DNA from: Tritrichomonas foetus
Lineage: Eukaryota; Parabasalia; Tritrichomonadida; Tritrichomonadidae
DNA length: 10,000 nucleotides
Assembly: GCA_001839685.1 (NCBI GenBank)
Contig: MLAK01000961.1
Span: 30,946 to 40,945, forward strand
Direction: 5' to 3'
A program made the position numbers and the translations under genes. This document shows positions 1 through 6,900 of the stretch, one piece after another. The notes beneath the pieces are model-generated. The model was not told the DNA's origin. It made no database searches and saw nothing but the letters and a program-made list of their open reading frames with translations. Position 1 is the stretch's first letter. Every line of letters starts with the position of its first letter.

Positions 1-128
1 AAAAAAAAACAAATAGAATAATTATTAATATGTAGTATTGTTATCGTTGTTTATTTTCATATTTATATATCAATATATATAAATAATGATTCAGATTTAG
101 AATATTATATCCCAAGAAATTTTCCTTA

Positions 129-132
129 TTTA
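129..132 (-). terminator. TAAA polyadenylation signal overlapping the stop codon of the MSP-like gene
   Basis: Read on the minus strand, the stop codon TAA is the first part of TAAATAAG. In trichomonads the polyadenylation signal is UAAA, often overlapping the stop, with cleavage 10 to 30 bases downstream. The overlap here is direct sequence; its use as a signal is inferred. Cleavage would fall at about positions 100-120, and 1-129 would then be 3' flank with nothing else recognisable. Confidence 0.5.
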
Positions 133-906
133 CGAATCCATGTTTTCTTCTTCAATTACATGTTTTGTAAATATTTGTTCTACTATTTCGTAAATTATAT
201 CTGTGTGAAGTTCAGTTGTTCGGCGCCTAGGCGCTAAATGTGTCTCAATAGTAAACATTACCGAATTAAGAGCGAGTAACAATTCTTCGTATTTTTTCCA
301 AACAGATATTTTTCTTGTAGGTTTTTGTGGTTGAGCTTGAGGCAGAGAAGTGACATGAAAATCCATATTTTCTTTGACTTCTGTTATCTGAGTTTTTACT
401 TTTCTTTCATTGATTTTTGTTTCCAATATGAGTTTCTTAGGGGAACTATTTCCCGAAATGTGCTGAACATCTAAAATTTGATTTAGAATTTGGGAGAGTT
501 CATCTCCTAGTCTTGATCCTTTTTTCCCGTTTAAGAGCCTGTCAGATACGTTTTCAGGGAGAGTTGCTATTAACAACTCATAGTTACTAGTAAGGGTTTG
601 ATGAAGATGGGTATAAGTCGAGACAAACCCGTTATTGTCTACAATGGCCCACACTAAAAATTTTGTTGGGTGTAAAACAGGAATTTTAGAGCGAACAAAT
701 TCATAAAAGGTTTGTAATGATGCACATGCTTGTCGAGGAGCAACAATCTCGATACTAGTTGTTTTTTTAGTTGATACAAGACATGAGTTTTTTTTAGTAG
801 AATATTTGAGAATTGAAGCAGTTTGTATAGGAATAGTAAAAAATTCAGCATTTGATTGTACATCCTCAACAGGAACCACATCAATAGACAGCCAATGTTC
901 AGACAT
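130..906 (-). CDS. Hypothetical protein with tentative MSP/VAP-like domain
   Basis: The product has 258 residues, counted from the ATG at 906. The frame stays open upstream to a TTG at 915, but the ATG is preferred because initiator-like TCATT motifs lie 10 to 15 bases before it. Residues 5-95 look like a degenerate, shortened major sperm protein (MSP/VAP) beta-sandwich. IVAPRQACASLQTF (54-67) sits where VAP proteins have the I-x-P-x-x-x-x-x-V-x-V strand after the basic loop. KFLVWAIVD (82-90) matches the late K-F-x-V-Q strand. About ten residues of the usual domain are missing, so the call is by eye and weak. The rest is helical and charged, with a Pro/Gln-rich hinge near 188-198, a basic RRR patch at 227-229 and an acidic tail. 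I see no signal peptide and no C-terminal membrane anchor, unlike classical VAPs, so it is probably cytosolic. If the domain is real, a role in protein-protein contact or cytoskeleton is possible but not shown. It is divergent from the transposase gene. Confidence 0.75.
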   Translation of the reverse strand: MSEHWLSIDVVPVEDVQSNAEFFTIPIQTASILKYSTKKNSCLVSTKKTTSIEIVAPRQACASLQTFYEFVRSKIPVLHPTKFLVWAIVDNNGFVSTYTHLHQTLTSNYELLIATLPENVSDRLLNGKKGSRLGDELSQILNQILDVQHISGNSSPKKLILETKINERKVKTQITEVKENMDFHVTSLPQAQPQKPTRKISVWKKYEELLLALNSVMFTIETHLAPRRRTTELHTDIIYEIVEQIFTKHVIEEENMDS

Positions 907-913
907 AGATAAC

Positions 914-923
914 AATGAAATGA
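914..923 (-). promoter_or_regulatory. Doubled initiator (Inr) of the MSP-like gene
   Basis: On the minus strand the bases before the ATG read TTTCATTTCATTG, giving two overlapping matches to the trichomonad initiator TCA+1-Y-W, with the A at 921 or 916. Transcripts would have leaders of 15 or 10 bases, the short length typical of trichomonads. The motif matches are direct; start-site use is inferred. Confidence 0.55.
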
Positions 924-1467
924 AATGTTCATATTGAATTTATTTCTATGAAATTGAAAGCATTCAATAAAAGTATTTCGACACAATAAAGTTATTTCTT
1001 CATTGTGTGCTTAATTATTGCATCAATCTAATAATTCATTTTATTTATCAGTTACTTAATCCATTTTTTAAATATGATATCATATAAGTTTAATCAGAAC
1101 AAAGATAAATTAAGTATTAATTTTTTATTTGAAAATGGTTGAAAGTAATACATAGTTGTAAACGACTTTTTTTCAGATATTATTTTTTTTTATTTTTAGA
1201 AAAATTCTAAGAAATTGAAGCATCAAGAAAAGATAAAGAAAGTATTCAAAAGAAAATGGTTAAATAGAAAGTAGTTTTCGAGTAATTAATGGAATAAGAT
1301 ATCTTCCTCTACTTTTTGAGTGTGTATCCATAATTACTCATTCAGTTTTTCTTCTATATCTCTTTCGGCATCAATATTTCATGTAATATATCAACCAATA
1401 AGGTGAAAATAGGTAAGTTTAATTTTCTGTTTCATTCAATTTTCAAAAACATTGAAAAAAAGACAGT
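924..1467. other. Divergent intergenic spacer, no gene seen
   Basis: AT-rich spacer between the minus-strand MSP-like gene and the plus-strand transposase. It contains homopolymeric T runs near 1168-1195, a 14-base perfect palindrome at 1072-1085 and further TCATT strings (for example near 1340). No open frame of useful length with an ATG, tRNA or obvious terminal inverted repeat was found. Confidence 0.5.
1072..1085. repeat. 14-base perfect palindrome ATATGATATCATAT
   Basis: The sequence equals its own reverse complement over 14 bases and sits in the divergent spacer about 165 bases upstream of the MSP-like ATG. In DNA this AT-rich, one or two such palindromes per 10 kb are expected by chance, so it may be meaningless. 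A dimeric-factor binding site is possible. Confidence 0.4.
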
Positions 1468-1473
1468 TCATTT
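1468..1473 (+). promoter_or_regulatory. Possible initiator (TCATTT) before the transposase ATG
   Basis: TCATTT fits the trichomonad Inr TCA+1-Y-W, with the A at 1470 and an 18-base leader to the ATG at 1488. It lies inside the upstream open extension of the transposase frame (open from 1413), so it could equally be part of a coding N-terminus that has lost its ATG. Confidence 0.3.
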
Positions 1474-1487
1474 CACCATTTGGTCTC

Positions 1488-2282
1488 ATGATAAAGGCAT
1501 TGGTTACTGACTTCTTTAAATCACCTCATCCAGGAGTTCACAAAAAACAACTATATCAGCAATTTCTAGAGATGCATCATGATGTTACAATATCATATTC
1601 ATATTTTTGCGAAGTAGCTAAAACAGTTACTTCAAAAAGGACTATTCGAACTGGAGCAGCAGACTGTAATATTAAAAAACTATCAGCAATATTAATAGAA
1701 AGATCAATTTTGAAAATTAATTATAAAAATACTTTCTCAATTGATGAAAAGCCCTTCATTCCCAAAAAATTCAATTTAAAATCAATGTACGTGCCAAAGA
1801 ATTATAAAGGTGGGATATACAAGCCTATATTTCATTCATGCAACCTTCCACCTTTATATATCATTGTAATGATAAACCGTTATGGTATCATTTCCTATGC
1901 CACTAGTTATGAACCTTTCAATACATTAACATTTAATTGTTTTTTAATGAACAACATTGAGCTTTTTGGTCGAAATTCCGAGCGGAAATATTTTTTGTTT
2001 GATAATGCCACCTTCCATAAACTTATGGATGAAACTAAAGATTTAGCAGCGACCAAAAATATTTCTTTCACATATACTTCTCCTAACTCCTGTTTCCTTG
2101 ATCCAATTGAAGAAGTTTTTTCAATAATAAATGAAATATTCATCAAAAAGTACTATGCAAAGATATTGAATGAAAAGAAAATTGCTCCATTGAATAAAGA
2201 AACCATGAAACAAATGATTTGCGAATCAATTGAAGAAGCTAGTCGAAACTTTACTATATTTTATCACAGAGCTTGCCTTTAG
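1488..2282 (+). CDS. Tc1/mariner/IS630-type DDE transposase (possibly 5'-truncated)
   Basis: The product has 264 residues from the ATG at 1488. It is a cut-and-paste transposase core of the RNase H-fold DDE_3 type. The catalytic triad is visible: D86 in FSIDEKPF, D172 in FLFDNATFH, and E208 in FLDPIEEVF, which corresponds to the family's N/D-P-I-E-x-x-W/F block. D172 and E208 are separated by 35 residues, close to the 34 of Tc1. Before the core, residues 1-50 look like a helix-turn-helix DNA-binding region. The frame has no stop or frameshift. It is also open upstream to 1413 with no ATG (a TTG lies at 1452), and the upstream residues ISPFG could belong to the HTH domain. So either translation starts at 1488 or the true 5' end is lost. 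The stop is TAG, and the first TAAA follows at about 2312. I could not find convincing terminal inverted repeats or target-site duplications, so this may be an immobile or domesticated copy. The family call is strong; current activity is unknown. Confidence 0.85.
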   Translation: MIKALVTDFFKSPHPGVHKKQLYQQFLEMHHDVTISYSYFCEVAKTVTSKRTIRTGAADCNIKKLSAILIERSILKINYKNTFSIDEKPFIPKKFNLKSMYVPKNYKGGIYKPIFHSCNLPPLYIIVMINRYGIISYATSYEPFNTLTFNCFLMNNIELFGRNSERKYFLFDNATFHKLMDETKDLAATKNISFTYTSPNSCFLDPIEEVFSIINEIFIKKYYAKILNEKKIAPLNKETMKQMICESIEEASRNFTIFYHRACL

Positions 2283-2507
2283 AGATTGAAATCAAAAATC
2301 AACTTTTTGAATAAAACTGCTATTTCTCAAAATAAAATTATCTTGAATTGTTCTTTGTAATTTTCCATAATTTTTATATTTATCTCTTATATTTTTTACT
2401 TTATATAAATATATTGAAAATTCTTGATAAATTGTTTTTTCAAAAATCCATTAGGTAATTATCCAAATAAAATTCCTTTGTTTCATAATTTTAGATCACC
2501 ATTATAT

Positions 2508-2756
2508 TTAAAATACATTTTTCCCAAGTTTTGACACACTGAAACAAAATTCCCAGAAAAAACCAAAATGATATTTTTTATTCGGATCAAAAAATTTAAA
2601 AATCGGAGCGAGACATAGATCATTATGACATCCCAAAAAAATCTCAGAAGATGTATTAATTACAGCTATTTTTATCCATTTTTTTAATTTTGGAGTTTTG
2701 GGAAAAAGTGGATCGCGTGAATGAAAACTTTTTTTTATATTTTTCTCATCTCTCAA
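2508..2756 (-). repeat. Possible dispersed repeat or gene fragment (ATG-less open frame)
   Basis: The minus strand is open for 82 codons, entered only through a TTG and with no in-frame ATG at its start. The product is rich in aromatic and basic residues, for example SEIFLGCHNDLCLAPIFKFF, and ends shortly after VSKLGK. Local composition differs from the surroundings: the patches around 2604-2635 (GGAGCGAGAC) and 2710-2720 (GATCGCGTG) are less AT-rich than the flanks. It resembles, from general recollection only, repeated intergenic sequence in trichomonad genomes. I cannot verify that here. Alternatives are a relic of a coding gene or a chance open frame. Confidence 0.3.
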
Positions 2757-2874
2757 TTTTTGACTTTATTTCCAAAATGAATTAGCCAAAATGATTTTCA
2801 ACTATCATTGTTGTGATTTTCGATGACTAAATCAATGTTGTTTTTTTATTATAAAATGAGAAGCTTCCACCATT

Positions 2875-3144
2875 ATTGGTACCAATTTGGGCACAGAGAA
2901 TTAATTTCTTTATATTATATGAAATGATGATCAGGATCTTAATCTTCATTTGGTTTAATACCAAAAAGAAAATGAAAAAAATGATATAATTGAAAAATCA
3001 CTAGTGATGATTAAAGTTTGAGCCCTTGAATTCAAATCAAATGTTTGATACCAAGATTATTCTCGAAAAAAACATCAATTCACGTGAATTCACCAATTTT
3101 ATTTTCAATTGAAATCCAATACAACAATCAAATGACATGTCATT
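2875..3144. repeat. Cluster of short palindromes upstream of the saposin-like gene
   Basis: Perfect palindromes lie at 2875-2886 (ATTGGTACCAAT), 2997-3008 (ATCACTAGTGAT), 3026-3035 (TTGAATTCAA), 3077-3090 (AATTCACGTGAATT), 3103-3114 (TTTCAATTGAAA) and 3131-3144 (AATGACATGTCATT). Hairpins with small loops lie at 2949-2965 (TTTGGT/ACCAAA, 5-base loop) and 3038-3049 (TCAAA/TTTGA, 2-base loop). The last five perfect ones sit in the 150 bases ending 60 bases before the saposin-like ATG. They do not share one consensus. They could be dimeric-factor binding sites, hairpin-forming DNA or chance in AT-rich sequence. Confidence 0.5.
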
Positions 3145-3157
3145 ATTAATTGAAAAA

Positions 3158-3205
3158 ATGTCAGGTATTCTCAGAAAATTGATTGAAGAAGTCAAAATAG
3201 TTTGA
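3158..3205 (+). other. 15-codon upstream ORF overlapping the saposin-like start (TGATG)
   Basis: ATG at 3158 opens a frame encoding MSGILRKLIEEVKIV, and its TGA stop (3203-3205) shares one base with the ATG of the saposin-like gene (3205-3207). If the transcript starts upstream of 3158, this arrangement would favour termination-reinitiation. Trichomonad leaders are usually only 5 to 20 bases, so transcription may instead start downstream and leave this ORF unused. Confidence 0.3.
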
Positions 3206-3792
3206 TGTTTGTTACTTTTATTGCAATTGCTCTCTCATCTAAAGTTCGAAAAGTATCCTGTCGTGGTTGTTATGAAATAGCAAAAGAAATACATCAACTG
3301 AATGGACAAAAAATTACAAAGAATATTTTATTTTCAGCCGTTCCGATTGAATTTAAGCCTATTGTTTTGGTATATTATCACTATTTTGAACCATATGTTC
3401 AAGATGCTACAGAAGAGCCAATGAAATTCTGCACAAAAATGAAACTATGCAAAAAAGAAAAAATGACAGCCAAAAATACACATATTACTCTTCACTCAAA
3501 AATATTTAATGAACTTCCAAAAAAGTTTATTGAAATTATCCATTCTAACCCTATTGAAGCTGATATCAAACCAAGACTTCAAATTATATGTAAAGCTAAT
3601 GACAATCCTCAAGAATGTAAAGATTTTCTCAATATGAACTTTGATCGTTGGATGAGCCTTGTGAAATCAGGTGATCAATTTTCTGAAGATTCATTAGCAG
3701 CGATTTCTGAAGATATTAAACGAAATGGAGCACCTTCTTTTGCCTCACAAACAGGTCCAGACTGGACTGTTTCATGGGAAGAAACTATTTAA
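3205..3792 (+). CDS. Secreted saposin-B-like protein with C-terminal extension
   Basis: The product has 195 residues. The ATG at 3205 is the first in frame after an upstream stop at 3184-3186. Residues 1-12 (MFVTFIAIAL then SS) form a short signal peptide, so the protein should enter the secretory pathway. The mature start SCRGCYEIAKEI gives C19-x2-C22, and FCTKMKLC gives C76-x5-C82. This spacing matches cysteines 1, 2, 5 and 6 of saposin B domains, which pair as C19-C82 and C22-C76. The usual middle cysteine pair is missing. Residues 85-195 are an extra region with a lone pair C129-x8-C138 and a Trp-containing acidic end (DWTVSWEETI). Saposin-like proteins of amoebae and trichomonads (amoebapores, TvSaplips) bind or permeabilise membranes; that activity is inferred at most, because this protein is much longer than the roughly 80-residue pore formers. 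No consensus initiator lies within 50 bases upstream. It is convergent with the large solenoid gene. Confidence 0.75.
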   Translation: MFVTFIAIALSSKVRKVSCRGCYEIAKEIHQLNGQKITKNILFSAVPIEFKPIVLVYYHYFEPYVQDATEEPMKFCTKMKLCKKEKMTAKNTHITLHSKIFNELPKKFIEIIHSNPIEADIKPRLQIICKANDNPQECKDFLNMNFDRWMSLVKSGDQFSEDSLAAISEDIKRNGAPSFASQTGPDWTVSWEETI

Positions 3793-3798
3793 TTCTGA

Positions 3799-3802
3799 TA
3801 AA
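3799..3802 (+). terminator. TAAA polyadenylation signal of the saposin-like gene
   Basis: TAAA occurs 7 bases after the TAA stop, within GATAAATAAATT, so two overlapping copies are present. This is the expected place for the trichomonad UAAA signal. Use is inferred. Confidence 0.5.
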
Positions 3803-3975
3803 TAAATTATTCTAAATGTTCAGTTATTTGCCGAGTATTCATTGATAATTTCATCGTATTTGGTGAAATATGTCACTATAATTTAAGGAAATATCAAGTG
3901 GAATAAATTGATTGAATATGAAAGGTTAAAATACAAATTATTTTATTTTAGAATTGGTATATAATCTTTGAATCA

Positions 3976-3979
3976 TTTA
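3976..3979 (-). terminator. TAAA signal overlapping the stop of the solenoid gene
   Basis: On the minus strand the stop reads TAAATGATT, so UAAA overlaps the stop codon, as at the MSP-like gene. The convergent saposin-like and solenoid transcripts would end within the same 184-base spacer (3793-3976), which holds nothing else recognisable. Confidence 0.5.
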
Positions 3980-6900
3980 AGCAATTAATAATTCCATTAA
4001 TTCCAGTGCTTTTGCTTCTCTTGGTGTGTTTTCCTGTGACGCACTGGATAAAATGAAATCAAAGATTGAATTTTTAAATTCGATATTATCATGATATTTT
4101 TTATATATTTTGATGGTTAAATTGCAGGAAAGATTAAACCAATAATCTTCCAAATATTCTTTTCCATTTTTCATCACATTTATCAAAATGGTTTTTATTT
4201 GCTTCTCTGGGCATTTTTCTGCAAGAATATCTTCAATAGCATTACCAAATAGTAAAGTTAATAATACTTTTGCTTTTTCCCTTAAAAATGGGTCTGGGCT
4301 AATCGCATATACGAAAAATGTATTGAAATTAGGCTGTTGCTCAGTTATAAAATCACTTGCATTTGGATTCGCTCCAATATAGTTTTCTAATATGGTCATC
4401 AATAAAGAATTTAATTCCATTTTTGAAAAAATATGTCTCAATGCCTCTAAAACTATTTGAGAATTTTCCAAGATAACATCTTTGGAAACTAATTTAATAA
4501 TAGCTGAATAAAATTCTACTGATTCATTCATATAATATTCATTAATGTCCCCTAATGATTGAGTTATTGTACAAAATATTTCCTTTACATTTTTCTTCTT
4601 GTACGAATCAAGGTGGTCTATCGGCATTATGGAGGCAAGAAATCTTCTGTTTGAGTTATCTGATGAAGAAAATGTATTGGTTACTTGATTTGATAAAATT
4701 TTGTTGAATTTTCTTGCTTCGGCATTTTTATACTCTACGAAATTTTTAGAAAGATAGATATCGAAAATACCAACAATTAAAATTACCTTTTCATTTTCAG
4801 ATTTTAACATTGTTTTACAACGATTGTGGAGAACTGTAAGTTTGGAAATTTCTAAACGTGAAATCAAATCAACAAGTGATTGCAAAGTTTTTGATATGCC
4901 TTCTAAATCATTTAAATTGATGGAAATCTTTGGTTTTTTGAGAATCATTGTTTTTATTAGAATTGATTCTAGGCATTTTGAGATTTCTTCTGCTTGCGAT
5001 TTTACAATACTTTTACCTAATTCTTTGGAGTTAGAAAATACAAATGTCATCCATATTAATACCTCTGCAATTAAAGTTCCAAATGTATCAGGTGACATGC
5101 TTACAGATGGTTCTGATTCAATTATACTGAATAAAATAGTAAAATATGATAAACTTTTTGGCCCTCCTCTACAACATACCAAAAATTCATGGTATGCATT
5201 AAGGAATATTTGTCTATGTGATTGAGAAATTAGCATACAATGCAATAATTGTCGTTTATATGAATTTTTGTTACTCATTTTCATTAGCATCGAGACAAAT
5301 GATGGCATTGATAAGAGGGATAACTCTAAAAGACCATTTTCGAACTCTAGCAAACTGGTTGATCCAATATTCTTTGCATTTTCAATTAAAGTAGTTATTG
5401 AAAGGATAGCTTGAGGATCTTGCATATAGTCATTCCTTGATGATAATATTGCATGAAGCAAAACTGCATGGGACATATCAAGAGATTTACATAAGGATAC
5501 TATTTTAGCTAGATATTGTGATATTTCATTAATTGATAATTTTTGCACAAGGGAACAAAATAGATGATATGATTTTTCAATTAGTTGTGAAGGAGAGAGT
5601 GTTGTGCCAATTGTTTCTTTTAAATCATAATCCAAAGTAATATCAAATATATCAATAAGCGTGTGGTAGGCTGCAAATCTGGAATTGTTCTCATTGCATA
5701 GTAATAATTTGGATAATTCGAAGATGAAATCAATGGAAATGTTAATTTTAAAATTATTATTTCGTGCATATGAAGCTGTGAGCATACAAAATTCTATAAA
5801 TATATATTGATGGGTTGGAGATGAAAACATATGTGAACATTTTTGAAATATTGTTGATATTATTTTTGGATCTTTTGTAACAGTCAATATTGATGCAATT
5901 ATATGATTAGAAATCTCAAGAGGAATTTCACTATGAGATTCATTTATATTTTCAAGTTTAGCTAGCCATGTTTTCACCAATGTCACTGCTAACTCATAAT
6001 CAGGTTTAAGGCTTTTTACCAAAAGTGGAATTGATTCCCCAAACAAAGGAAGTGTAATTAATTTCTTCGCTAAATCTTTTGGGGGATTTACATCTTGAAG
6101 TTTCAATAAAGTTGAATTCAATTTAGCTGCCTCATTAGCTATTTTCATGATCTTTTCTGACTTTTTGGGAATACAACTCGAAATTATCTCATATATTAAC
6201 TTTTGTTGGCATGCATTTAATTCATAACTTTCTATCAACTTAGGAATTAAAATAAGTAATGATTTTACTCTGGTTTTACCTTCTTCTTTAGTTTTTTTCC
6301 TAGTTAATGCATTAGAATTTAGTTTTTTACCAATTGATAAGTCACTTAAAGCTTTCATTGTATCATTTAAGTAATGCTGACTCAACGCCATATAAAATTG
6401 GTCAAAGATTGTTACATTGAAAGGCGATATCTTTGTTACTGTTTTAATAAGAGATGCGATATCTTTATTGCTGAGTTTTGGTATTGATGCACATATAATA
6501 GATACAGAATCATATGATTTTAAAAGAGAAAATGCTTGAATTTTTAATTCATCTACACAATGTAATGGAATAACATCTGATAGTATTTTAATTTGATCTA
6601 TTTGTTGTGAATTGAAAACTTTCAATAAATTTATCATAATACTCTGCCAATTCACAGATTGATGCACACATAAAAACAAATTAAGAAGATATTTTGCATA
6701 TAGTGATGATACTGGTTGATATATAAATTCGGATTTCCTTTCTTCTGTCTTAACAACATCAATTTCTGATTTATTAATTGCATTTGATAAACACATATAA
6801 AAAGAACAATCCGAAACTTTATATATCGATTTAAGTAATGAGTTGCAAAATATTTTCTGGAAATGTGTTGAATATATAACTAATTGTTCTAATAATTCGA

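Larger units (their letters stand above)
2283..3204. other. Intergenic spacer between transposase and saposin-like gene
   Basis: AT-rich spacer of 0.9 kb. The first 220 bases are low-complexity 3' flank of the transposase, with a possible TAAA signal at 2312-2315. The middle (about 2508-2756) carries a minus-strand open frame of better base complexity that could be a dispersed repeat. The last 330 bases hold a run of short palindromes and a 15-codon upstream ORF. No complete gene is visible. Confidence 0.5.

Noticed and set aside
654..986. Minus-strand frame overlapping the MSP-like gene
   Set aside because: It lies in another frame of a better-supported gene; its Cys/Phe/Leu-rich product is a shadow.
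1411..1418. AGGTAAGT, a general eukaryotic 5' splice-site match before the transposase
   Set aside because: The trichomonad consensus is GTAYGT, and no ACTAAC-type 3' motif follows in the next bases.
1400..2450. Terminal inverted repeats around the transposase
   Set aside because: Only weak A/T-rich pairings such as ATTCAA/TTGAAT were found, which are expected by chance in this composition.
4824..5225. Plus-strand frame inside the large solenoid gene
   Set aside because: It is antisense to an intact 1420-codon gene and shows no independent promoter or domain. The same holds for 4188-4382, 8157-8384 and, inside the transposase, 1907-2146.
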